A stretch of DNA of 6,526 nt from DSBG01 sp049975365 (GTDB lineage Bacteria; Desulfobacterota; Desulfomonilia; UBA1062), in the NCBI GenBank assembly GCA_049975365.1, contig JBNGDS010000112.1:1-6526 (forward strand). The letters are read 5' to 3'. The notes under the pieces are model-generated. The model made no database searches, was not told where the DNA came from, and saw nothing but the letters and a program-made list of their open reading frames with translations. Shown piece by piece: positions 1 to 4,804 of this stretch. The translations under genes were made by a program, and so were the position numbers. Position 1 is the stretch's first letter, and each line of letters opens with the position of its first letter.

Positions 1-503
1 TCCCTGTCAACAGGGGTGAAATCGAGTTCATCGGGAACTGGGAGGGTTCTGCGGAAATACAGGGTGTCGAGGATAGCCTTTTCCGGTAGTGCCAGAAACA
101 CACCATCCGTGTGGCTGAATCCCTGAAACAACCGCGGTGCTATCCGGGAAAACTCGATGACGATGCCCTGGTAGGAAAACGAGCGACTCTTTCCCACAGA
201 TGAATGCAGGGTGATGACGCTGCACACCTGAGGGGCCTGAAGGATGATGCCGTGATGGTACAGTGCCCACTCGCAGGAGAGATATGCCGGTGGTTTCAGA
301 AAGCAGGCAACCTCCTCCACCGTAGGAAAGCCATGGAGAAACGAATTGATGTAATTGCCCCGGGAAAGACGGTGGATGAGCCCTTTTTGACAGGCCCTTG
401 AAAGGAAAATTGGTGCGTGCTGACTCACCTTTTCAGCATCTTGGATTCTGAACAGCTTCGGGAGAAGCTTGAGTTTGCCGATGGTCGATGTGTCTTTCTT
501 CAT
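1..503 (-). CDS. abiEi: AbiEi-family antitoxin (type IV TA), partial, C-terminus beyond left edge
   Basis: My translation from the ATG at 503-501 stays open for 167 codons to the window edge, so the C-terminal part is missing. Residues about 8-55 look like a winged helix-turn-helix (LPKLFRIQDAEK, then FLSRACQKGLIHRLSRGNYI, with the wing at RGNY). They are followed by the AbiEi core signatures EWALYHHG (78-85), VITLH (96-100) and PEKAILDTLYFR (140-151). Family knowledge: AbiEi proteins are DNA-binding antitoxins that repress their own operon and counteract the AbiEii nucleotidyltransferase. The start codon overlaps the toxin stop codon (ATGA, 503-500), which implies translational coupling and fixes this start. 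The antitoxin is downstream of the toxin here, whereas in the well-known AbiE operons it is upstream. Family assignment is confident; repression of this operon is inferred. Confidence 0.85.
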   Translation of the reverse strand, partial: MKKDTSTIGKLKLLPKLFRIQDAEKVSQHAPIFLSRACQKGLIHRLSRGNYINSFLHGFPTVEEVACFLKPPAYLSCEWALYHHGIILQAPQVCSVITLHSSVGKSRSFSYQGIVIEFSRIAPRLFQGFSHTDGVFLALPEKAILDTLYFRRTLPVPDELDFTPVDR

Positions 504-1363
504 ACCAGGTTGTACCGAGCAAGAAAGTCCTGCATGCCGTGCTGAAGAAGCGTTCCTGTGACGTCCCTGACAGATTCGATGACAGGTGAGAATCGCTGTG
601 CTTCATACTGTGCAACGAGTGTGCTGGGGAGGAACCGCGACAGGTCCCGCGAAAGTGCCTCCCTCATGCTGGTGATGGATTCATCCTGTTGAAAATACTT
701 AGCCTGGCGTTTCGGCGAGAATGCTGTCTGGTAGAGGTGAAAGGTATCCCGCGTGGTGGGCCAGGAAGGCCGGATACCCAGGTTTCGATGGAGCCACCAG
801 ATATCATACAGGTCTCGCCCTTTGAGATACGTACGCTCATACAGCGCCCTGACTTTGTCAGAGAGAATCTGTTCCTGTGTCTCTGCCACGACGATGCTGC
901 TGGAATAGGGCATGATGAGATTTCCACTGGTCACTAGCCCGATGACAGATGGCAGATCTCTCAAGATGTGCTGTTCCGTGCGTGGGGTTGTGTTGTGGAT
1001 CAGGTGTTCATATTCGAGTTTTACCGCAATTCGTTCACGGCGGCGCTCAGGGCGAAAGATGAAGAATGTTTTCAGAGAATTCTGTTTTTCCCGTGTGGTA
1101 TATTCCATGCTGCCGGGTCCGAACTGGGCAGTGCAGGCTCCTGACATCTTTTTATAGAGGCGATCAAGAATTCCCGAGAGCTTCTTGAAAGGAAGATGGG
1201 TGACAAAATCAAGATCTTCAGAAAATCTCATTCCTCCATGAATCCATCGGATTGCAGTTCCACCCTGGAACATGATGTGTTCTGAACCGGACAGTGCATA
1301 CAGGTTGTCCAGCAGGAGAACCTGAAGCAGTTCGGCAGATCGGATGTGCTGCTCACGATACAT
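500..1363 (-). CDS. abiEii: AbiEii/AbiGii-family nucleotidyltransferase toxin
   Basis: A 287-residue protein close to the usual length for the family. The N-terminal nucleotidyltransferase signature is clear: GGTAIRW (34-40) followed by MRFSEDLDF (45-53), with D50 and D52 as the likely metal-binding acidic pair. KLEYE (115-119) corresponds to the third motif, and LSDKVRALYER with KGRDLYDIWWL (168-191) to the conserved Lys/Arg-Asp C-terminal motif. Family knowledge: AbiEii-type toxins are cytoplasmic enzymes that transfer nucleotides, with tRNA acceptor ends as targets in the related MenT proteins; AbiE operons give bacteriostatic phage abortive infection. All key motifs are intact, so the enzyme should be active. 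The ATG at 1363 lies about 22 nt from a candidate promoter, and no strong Shine-Dalgarno sequence is visible, which suggests weak initiation. The stop codon overlaps the start of the abiEi-like gene. The cellular target is not visible from the sequence. Confidence 0.9.
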   Translation of the reverse strand: MYREQHIRSAELLQVLLLDNLYALSGSEHIMFQGGTAIRWIHGGMRFSEDLDFVTHLPFKKLSGILDRLYKKMSGACTAQFGPGSMEYTTREKQNSLKTFFIFRPERRRERIAVKLEYEHLIHNTTPRTEQHILRDLPSVIGLVTSGNLIMPYSSSIVVAETQEQILSDKVRALYERTYLKGRDLYDIWWLHRNLGIRPSWPTTRDTFHLYQTAFSPKRQAKYFQQDESITSMREALSRDLSRFLPSTLVAQYEAQRFSPVIESVRDVTGTLLQHGMQDFLARYNLV

Positions 1364-1384
1364 AGGTGACTCGTTGATTACTTT

Positions 1385-1412
1385 ACTATACAGAATTGTA
1401 TACCAACGTCAA
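1385..1412 (-). promoter_or_regulatory. Candidate promoter of the abiEii-abiEi operon
   Basis: Read on the minus strand, TTGACG (1412-1407) is followed after 16 bp by TATAGT (1390-1385), which fits a sigma-70 promoter. Transcription would begin near 1378, leaving a leader of about 15 nt before the toxin ATG at 1363. The match is by eye. Confidence 0.5.
1387..1402. promoter_or_regulatory. Palindromic candidate operator over the abiE promoter
   Basis: The 16-bp site TATACAGAATTGTATA has perfect 6-bp arms around a 4-bp centre. It covers most of the -10 box and the adjoining spacer of the candidate toxin promoter. AbiEi antitoxins are known to autoregulate by binding inverted repeats at their promoters, so binding by the downstream-encoded AbiEi is the simplest inference. 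Confidence 0.5.
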
Positions 1413-1486
1413 TGATGAATTGCTCGTGCCAAGGTGGATCAACGTGGAGGCAGGGCTTGGATTGTGAAGGCCCTGTTCTTTAAAGA

Positions 1487-1525
1487 TCCTTGAATATTCT
1501 CATGTCAAGTTCGGATATTCAAGGA
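1487..1525. repeat. Inverted repeat, 11-bp perfect arms
   Basis: TCCTTGAATAT (1487-1497) and ATATTCAAGGA (1515-1525) are perfect complements around a 17-nt loop. No T-run follows on either strand and no gene ends nearby, so a terminator is unlikely. It may be part of a decayed mobile element together with the 25-bp repeats just to its right. Confidence 0.6.
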
Positions 1526-1560
1526 AGTCATGATGGAAAATGGTGAAGAGGTCAGGGTAT

Positions 1561-1618
1561 GGGGAACAAAAGAGTGAAGAGACATAGGGAACACGTTAGT
1601 ACAGGGACATGGGTTACA
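1561..1618 (-). repeat. Three degenerate units spaced 25 bp, insertion-sequence-end-like
   Basis: On the minus strand, units begin at 1618 (TGTAACCCATGTCCC), 1593 (TGTTCCCTATGTCTC) and 1568 (TGTTCCCCATACC), exactly 25 bp apart. The shared core is roughly TGTWMCCYATGTC. From memory, this resembles the terminal regions of IS481-type insertion sequences, where similar motifs are repeated as transposase binding sites. No transposase or remnant of one is visible in the window, so at most an isolated end survives. Spacing and similarity are seen; the IS link is recalled and unverified. Confidence 0.4.
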
Positions 1619-1629
1619 CCATGGTCCAC

Positions 1630-1682
1630 TCAAAGTCATTGCGAGTCCCGAAGGTGCGAAGTACACTTCGTCTGGATTGACG
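1630..1682 (+). repeat. Left-half fragment of the GTCATTGCGAG repeat family
   Basis: TCAAAGTCATTGCGAG (1630-1645) is identical to 4174-4189. The following CCGAAGGTGCGAAG (1648-1661) matches the shortened copy at 4594-4675, but the usual GCAATC is replaced. A small hairpin GAAGT-AC-ACTTC follows at 1658-1669. This copy lacks a right half and looks decayed. It sits immediately upstream of the Phd-type antitoxin. Confidence 0.65.
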
Positions 1683-1722
1683 AATAGGATATTCAACATG
1701 CTTGTATGTGATGTAAAAAATG

Positions 1723-1732
1723 ATCATATGAT
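1723..1732. promoter_or_regulatory. Small palindrome upstream of the Phd-type antitoxin, possible operator
   Basis: ATCATATGAT is a perfect 10-bp palindrome 18 bp before the GTG start, and it contains a -10-like TATGAT (1727-1732). Phd-type antitoxins repress their own operons through short palindromes in the promoter, so the placement fits. The sequence is AT-rich and short, so chance is a real alternative. I see no convincing -35 at standard spacing. Confidence 0.3.
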
Positions 1733-1750
1733 ATTACACAAGGAGGAATT

Positions 1751-2032
1751 GTGAGGCACGTCATAAACGCTACCCAGGCTGTGCGGTCATTCTCGGAGAT
1801 CTTGAACGAGATTAAATACAAAGGTGCGACATATACTATAGAACGTTCGGGCAAGGCTATTGCTGAACTCTCACCTGTTTCTTCCCCGCTCAAAAAGCGG
1901 GTGCTGTCCGAGTTGCTCATCATGTTGAAGAATTTACCCAAATTGGGCAATGATGCCGTGGTTTTCACAGAAGATATCGGAGACATAAAGAAGACACAGC
2001 CCGGAGCCCCAAAGAGTGATACATGGGGTTGA
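1751..2032 (+). CDS. Phd/YefM-type antitoxin, partner toxin apparently lost
   Basis: A 93-residue protein starting at GTG 1751, supported by an AGGAGGA Shine-Dalgarno at 1741-1747. The first 44 residues fit the Phd/YefM DNA-binding fold: INATQAVRSFSEILNEI, then YTIERSGKAIAELSPV, the usual short beta-hairpin and helix of these dimers. The C-terminal third is acidic to mixed and ends in a pattern (F..DI..I....P.....W, residues 72-92) typical of Phd-type partners of PIN-domain toxins, where it wraps around the toxin. Family knowledge: such antitoxins bind the toxin and repress their operon. The next reading frame begins inside this gene at 2023, the standard antitoxin-toxin overlap, but encodes only a stub. 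If the toxin is truly gone, this antitoxin is an orphan that might still bind DNA or related toxins. A decayed repeat lies just upstream. Confidence 0.8.
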   Translation: MRHVINATQAVRSFSEILNEIKYKGATYTIERSGKAIAELSPVSSPLKKRVLSELLIMLKNLPKLGNDAVVFTEDIGDIKKTQPGAPKSDTWG

Positions 2033-2106
2033 TATTCGACACAACAAAAACCATTAGTACGGTGAAGGAACAGGAATCGAGGCCCCACAGTACAGAATCG
2101 TGCTGA
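2023..2106 (+). pseudogene. N-terminal stub of a PIN-domain (VapC-like) toxin
   Basis: ATG 2023 overlaps the antitoxin stop at 2030-2032, the spacing expected for a toxin-antitoxin pair. The first residues, MGLIFDTT, are the typical opening of PIN-domain toxins, with D6 at the place of the first metal-binding aspartate. The usual hydrophobic continuation is absent; the frame reads KTISTVKEQE and ends after 27 codons at TGA 2104-2106. VapC-type toxins usually have about 130 residues, so the catalytic domain is missing. The following gene, convergent, ends only 9 bp away, which suggests a deletion removed the rest. The identification rests on eight residues plus gene context, so it is tentative. 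Confidence 0.55.
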
Positions 2107-2114
2107 ATGGGCTG

Positions 2115-3464
2115 CTACTGCGTTGAAGAATCGTTGTGCCTGCCGATGCTGAAGTAGGTGAACCCCTTTGCCTTCAGGTCCGGGATGTTGAGGATGTTGC
2201 GGCCGTCGAAGATCACGGGCTGCTTCATCAGCTCTTTCATCCGGATGAAATCCGGGCTCTTGAACATGTTCCACTCGGTCACGATGGCGAGTCCGTCGGC
2301 ATTCTCGAGGATGTCGTAGTTGTCATTTCCATAGATCACGCTGTCGCCCAGGAGCCTCCGGGCATTGTCCATGCCTACCGGGTCGAAGACCTTGAGGGTG
2401 ATGTTGTGCTCCAGGAGCTGTGTGATTATGTCGAGGGCCGGGGCCTCCCTGATGTCGTCGGTCTTGGGTTTGAAGGTCAGGCCCCAGAGCGCCAGGGTGA
2501 TGGTCGATAGATCGAGGTTCTGCTCCCGGTAGAACGAGAGGATCTTGCCGGCGAAATAGCGTTTCTGCCTCTGGTTTGCCGTGTTCGTCGCCGTGCAGAT
2601 CTCCAGGGTGTGGCCGAGTTCTCTGGCCGTGTTGATCAGGGCGCGCACATCCTTGGGAAAGCACGATCCGCCGTAGCCAGGCCCTGCCAGCAGGAAGCGG
2701 GGGCCGATGCGGGAATCCGTACCCATGCCGTCGCGTACCAGGGAAATGTCTGCACCCACCATGTCGCAGAGGATGGCGAGTTCGTTCATGAAGGTGACTT
2801 TCGTTGCCAGGAATGCATTGGACGCGTATTTCGTGAGCTCGGCGCTCCTGATGTCCATGACCAGGATCGGGTTGTTGGTGGTGCGGACAAAGGGGTCGTA
2901 GAGCTCCTTGAACAGGGCTGCGGTGCGGACATTGTCCGTGCCAACGATCACCCGCTCGGGCCGCATGAAATCCTGCAGCGCATCTCCTTCCTTGAGGAAT
3001 TCCGGGTTGGAGACCACGTCGAATTCGATGGCGTGCAGACCCCGGGCATCGAGCTCTGTGCGGAGCACACTACGCACCTTGTCTGCAGTCCCCACCGGGA
3101 CCGTGGACTTGTTCACAATGATCTTGTACTCGGTCATGATCCGGCCGATCTGTGTGGCGACGTCCAGAACGTGGCGCAGATCAGCAGAACCGTTCTCGTC
3201 CTGCGGGGTTCCCACCGCGATAATGCAGATCTGGCAGCTGGTGACTGCGTGTGTGAAATCCGTGGTGAAGCTCAGGCGGTCCCCGGCGACGTTGCGCTCG
3301 ATGATGTCTTTGAGGCCGGGTTCATAGATGGGGATGCCGCCTCGATTCAGGATGTCGATCCGCTCCTGGTCCTTGTCCACGCAGATGACGTAGTTGCCCA
3401 TTTCCGCAAAGCAGGCCCCGGTGACAAGGCCCACGTAGCCGGTTCCGATCATGCAGATTTTCAT
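2115..3464 (-). CDS. ugd: UDP-glucose 6-dehydrogenase
   Basis: Oxidises UDP-glucose to UDP-glucuronate with two NAD+, supplying uronic acid precursors for capsule, exopolysaccharide or LPS sugars in the cytoplasm. The 449-residue length is normal for bacterial enzymes. The N-terminal Rossmann domain has GTGYVG (7-12) and D30 for NAD ribose binding; KSTVPVGT lies at 119-126 and NPEFLKEG at 153-160. The central helix includes ELTKYASNAFLA (209-220, K212 and N216). The catalytic loop GPGYGGSCFPKD (261-272) carries the nucleophile C268 and D272. The C-terminal UDP-binding domain shows GLTFKPKTDDIRE (328-340), VTEW (395-398) and FDGRN (419-423). All catalytic residues are present. The ATG at 3464 has GAGGG at 3473-3469. 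No polysaccharide genes are adjacent, and no terminator is evident past the stop. Confidence 0.96.
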   Translation of the reverse strand: MKICMIGTGYVGLVTGACFAEMGNYVICVDKDQERIDILNRGGIPIYEPGLKDIIERNVAGDRLSFTTDFTHAVTSCQICIIAVGTPQDENGSADLRHVLDVATQIGRIMTEYKIIVNKSTVPVGTADKVRSVLRTELDARGLHAIEFDVVSNPEFLKEGDALQDFMRPERVIVGTDNVRTAALFKELYDPFVRTTNNPILVMDIRSAELTKYASNAFLATKVTFMNELAILCDMVGADISLVRDGMGTDSRIGPRFLLAGPGYGGSCFPKDVRALINTARELGHTLEICTATNTANQRQKRYFAGKILSFYREQNLDLSTITLALWGLTFKPKTDDIREAPALDIITQLLEHNITLKVFDPVGMDNARRLLGDSVIYGNDNYDILENADGLAIVTEWNMFKSPDFIRMKELMKQPVIFDGRNILNIPDLKAKGFTYFSIGRHNDSSTQ

Positions 3465-3573
3465 ACAGCCCTCGACATGTGAATGTATTCGCAGAAACAG
3501 AGCATATCGGCCACACGGTATCGGGAAATGATGGATGAATCAAGTGAGAAGAACAAGCAGGGTGGGTGTCTTC

Positions 3574-3642
<69 letters not shown>

Positions 3643-3649
<7 letters not shown>

Positions 3650-3680
3650 AACATGAGGATGTGTATTGAATTTGCCGAGG
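3643..3680. repeat. 9-bp inverted repeat overlapping the tRNA-Phe acceptor strand
   Basis: CCTCGGCAA (3643-3651) and TTGCCGAGG (3672-3680) are perfect complements around a 20-nt loop. The first arm is the 5' acceptor strand of tRNA-Phe; the second lies in the spacer of the candidate tRNA promoter. Transcripts initiated at the tRNA promoter would lack the upstream arm, while read-through from the zinc-ribbon gene would contain both. Confidence 0.6.
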
Positions 3681-3688
3681 CTTGTCAA
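3660..3688 (-). promoter_or_regulatory. Candidate promoter of tRNA-Phe
   Basis: On the minus strand a perfect TTGACA (3688-3683) is followed after 17 bp by TACACA (3665-3660), and the tRNA 5' end lies 10 nt further on. The -35 box overlaps the TGA stop of the zinc-ribbon gene (3687-3685). The -10 is a weak match, but spacing and placement are ideal for a tRNA gene. Confidence 0.55.
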
Positions 3689-3972
3689 GACTTTTCATCT
3701 TCGCTGAAATCGAAGGATTCGAGGCTTTCCCCTTCCTCTTTGAGCACGTCGTCCATGGACACATTCTGCCCTTTTTTGGTGCTCTCGTCACCGAGCAGAT
3801 CCTTGTGCTCTTCGGACACCTTTTCCACTGCAAAGCCATCGTCGTCAATGTCGATTTCAGGCTGCTTGGTGTAGATGTTGAGCTTTATCTTGGTCGGGAC
3901 AAGGTCTTCCCCGCAGCTTTTGCATCTGTCCAGGTAATCATAACTGATGTAGCCACATTTCGGGCATTTCAT
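3685..3972 (-). CDS. Small N-terminal zinc-ribbon protein with acidic tail
   Basis: A 95-residue protein. C3-x2-C6 and C17-x2-C20 form a compact zinc ribbon (MKCPKCGYISYDYLDRCKSC). The rest is low-complexity and strongly acidic, including EIDIDDDGF (39-47) and many D/E residues towards the end, with no membrane segment or signal peptide. It is probably a soluble cytoplasmic protein whose tail is disordered. I recall similar short proteins opening with this ribbon in Desulfobacterota, annotated only as zinc-ribbon or hypothetical; I know no function. The ATG at 3972 is well supported by AGGAGGT (3987-3981) with 8-nt spacing. It is followed 35 bp later by tRNA-Phe, and its stop codon lies within the tRNA promoter candidate. 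A real gene is likely; its role is unknown. Confidence 0.8.
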   Translation of the reverse strand: MKCPKCGYISYDYLDRCKSCGEDLVPTKIKLNIYTKQPEIDIDDDGFAVEKVSEEHKDLLGDESTKKGQNVSMDDVLKEEGESLESFDFSEDEKS

Positions 3973-4008
3973 GTACCGCTACCTCCTGCTTAGTATGAAC
4001 AGCTTATC

Positions 4009-4036
4009 GGTATACTGAATTCTTTTCATTAGTAAA
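4009..4036 (-). promoter_or_regulatory. Candidate promoter of the zinc-ribbon gene
   Basis: On the minus strand TTTACT (4036-4031) and TATACC (4014-4009) are separated by 16 bp, each matching four of six consensus positions. The start site would fall near 4002, giving a leader of about 30 nt that includes the strong Shine-Dalgarno. It is the best candidate in this gap but not a strong one. Confidence 0.35.
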
Positions 4037-4086
4037 GGTGATTTTTCCACGAATGGGCGCTGGACGTGCTCTTTTCCTGGGGATTT

Positions 4087-4124
4087 CGGCTCTGCCAAGT
4101 GCTTCGGGATTGACTCTCAATGAC
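4087..4124 (+). repeat. Right-half fragment of the palindromic repeat
   Basis: CGGCTCTGCCAAGTGCTTCG (4087-4106) matches the full copy at 4315-4446 (from 4384). The end is shortened: GGATTGACTCTCAATGAC replaces the usual GGATTGCTTCG ... CTCGCAATGAC. The 29 bases from 4088 to 4116 are identical to 6492-6520 at the right edge of the window. No left half precedes it. Confidence 0.7.
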
Positions 4125-4134
4125 CGTTCCACAT

Positions 4135-4178
4135 AAAGTCATTGCGAGTGACAAAGAGGCGACACCGCGCCATTCAAA
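4135..4178 (+). repeat. Degenerate left-half fragment of the palindromic repeat
   Basis: AAAGTCATTGCGAG (4135-4148) matches the start of the next full copy, AAAGTCATTGCGAG at 4176-4189. The rest (GTGACAAAGAGGCGACACCG) has diverged, and the characteristic GAAGCAATC is missing. It ends where the next copy begins. Confidence 0.55.
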
Positions 4179-4301
4179 GTCATTGCGAGCGGAGCGAAGC
4201 AATCTCAATCCATACAAGCAGAGCTGAAAGCATACGGGTCATCGATCCGACTCTGCCAAGCACACCGGGATTGCTTCGTCGCTATCGCTTCTCGCAATGA
4301 C
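4179..4301. repeat. Full copy 1 of the palindromic repeat (123 bp)
   Basis: The ends GTCATTGCGAG (4179-4189) and CTCGCAATGAC (4291-4301) are perfect 11-bp inverted repeats. Nested inside are CGAAGCAATC (4195-4204) with GATTGCTTCG (4269-4278), and GCAGAG (4218-4223) with CTCTGC (4251-4256). The whole copy could fold into one long interrupted hairpin. It aligns along its full length with the next copy, which defines the unit. No reading frame or target-site duplication is evident. It has the size and symmetry of a MITE- or REP-like non-autonomous element. Confidence 0.75.
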
Positions 4302-4314
4302 TGCCTATATCCTC

Positions 4315-4446
4315 GTCATTGCGAGCGGAGCGAAGCAATCTCAGTCCATACAAGCAGAGTCGTATTTAGTCATGTTATAGATTCGGCTCTGCCAAGTGCT
4401 TCGGGATTGCTTCGTCGGTTTCACAATGCCACCTCCTCGCAATGAC
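4315..4446. repeat. Full copy 2 of the palindromic repeat (132 bp)
   Basis: Same architecture as copy 1, with 11-bp terminal inverted repeats (4315-4325, 4436-4446) and nested CGAAGCAATC / GATTGCTTCG and GCAGAG / CTCTGC pairs. The first 45 bases match copy 1 with a single change. The centre and the last 25 bases have diverged, with CACAATGCCACC inserted before the right end. It starts 13 bp after copy 1. Confidence 0.75.
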
Positions 4447-4460
4447 CTTCTTTTCTTCGA

Positions 4461-4502
4461 GATTGCTTCGTCGGTGTCACAATGCCACCTCCTCGCAATG
4501 AC
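4461..4502 (+). repeat. Duplicated right arm of copy 2 (42 bp)
   Basis: Bases 4461-4502 repeat 4405-4446 with one mismatch (T to G), 56 bp downstream in direct orientation, running from GATTGCTTCG to CTCGCAATGAC. The near identity suggests a recent local duplication rather than an independent insertion. Confidence 0.8.
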
Positions 4503-4511
4503 TGCCGTTAT

Positions 4512-4577
4512 CATCGGGGCTGAAGCCCCTCCTACAACAGAAAACCACTGTTCCTGTTGGAGCCTCTTCAGGGGCAA
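4512..4577. repeat. Inverted pair of REP-like hairpins
   Basis: GGGGC-TGAA-GCCCC (4516-4529) and GCCTC-TTCA-GGGGC (4562-4575) are two 5-bp-stem hairpins in opposite orientation. Both keep CTGAAG at the loop and a flanking CTCCTACAACAG-like tail (4529-4540; reverse complement, diverged, at 4548-4562). Stem bases differ between the two while pairing is kept, with one G-T wobble. From memory this resembles the dispersed TGTAGGAGCGGCTTCAGCCG repeats of some proteobacteria, but I could not check this. Confidence 0.55.
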
Positions 4578-4593
4578 CACTGCTCCACTCGTC

Positions 4594-4675
4594 GTCATTG
4601 CGAGCGCCGAAGGTGCGAAGCAATCCCGGGGTGTTCAGCAGAGCCAAAATTCGCTGGATTCCTCCTTGCGATGAC
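4594..4675. repeat. Shortened copy 3 of the palindromic repeat (82 bp)
   Basis: It starts GTCATTGCGAGCGCCGAAGG and continues to GCGAAGCAATC (4615-4625) and GCAGAGCC (4638-4645). The centre is short, and the right end, GGATTCCTCC...TTGCGATGAC (4657-4675), is degenerate. The CCGAAGGTG variant is shared with the fragment at 1630-1682, so at least two subtypes of the left arm exist. Confidence 0.6.
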
Positions 4676-4738
4676 GAGAAGGTGGACACGTACAGGGTAT
4701 GTGCCAAATCATAAAGAATGATTGGTCATTCATTGTAG

Positions 4739-4767
4739 TTGACGAGAAATATAATATGTTTTATGAT
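4739..4767 (+). promoter_or_regulatory. Candidate promoter of the acyl-CoA ligase gene
   Basis: TTGACG (4739-4744) and TATGAT (4762-4767) are separated by 17 bp, a good sigma-70 match. Transcription would begin near 4774, about 30 nt before the ATG. The TTG of the -35 box also opens an in-frame extension of the gene, which this promoter argues against being translated. Confidence 0.5.
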
Positions 4768-4804
4768 GCTCTGCAAACAGTCCAGCAGCCACGAGGAGGG
4801 AACC

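Larger units (their letters stand above)
4037..4700. other. Gene-free repeat array between the zinc-ribbon and acyl-CoA ligase genes
   Basis: This divergent intergenic region holds no reading frame that I believe. The short open frames inside simply read through the repeats, and their products, rich in arginine, serine and tryptophan, have no domain character. About two thirds of the stretch is accounted for by copies of the palindromic repeat and the REP-like pair; the remainder is short spacers of 10-25 bp. Confidence 0.7.

Noticed and set aside
1451..1481. CAGGGC / GCCCTG hairpin followed by TTCTTT, as a terminator
   Set aside because: The stem is only 6 bp with a 13-nt loop, and no plus-strand gene reads into it within the window.
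1505..1699. 64-codon minus-strand frame in the gene-free region
   Set aside because: It runs through the 25-bp repeats and the repeat fragment; composition and lack of a Shine-Dalgarno argue against a gene.
1693..2274. Minus-strand open frame of 193 codons crossing the antitoxin and the end of ugd
   Set aside because: It overlaps two better-supported genes, and the translation has no domain character.
2610..3482. Open frame of 290 codons antisense to ugd
   Set aside because: Shadow of a highly conserved gene; no recognisable domain and no ribosome binding site.
4179..4675. Possible CRISPR array
   Set aside because: Repeats are palindromic over more than 100 bp, irregularly spaced by 13-147 bp, divergent and in mixed states of decay; there are no uniform spacers and no cas genes.
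4396..4707. Short open frames on both strands within the repeat array
   Set aside because: They translate palindromic repeats; the repeated peptide segments simply mirror the duplicated 42-bp arm.
4739..4804. TTG start giving a 22-residue longer acyl-CoA ligase
   Set aside because: The TTG lies within the candidate -35 box, has no Shine-Dalgarno, and the extra residues are not family-like; ATG 4805 has a strong ribosome binding site.
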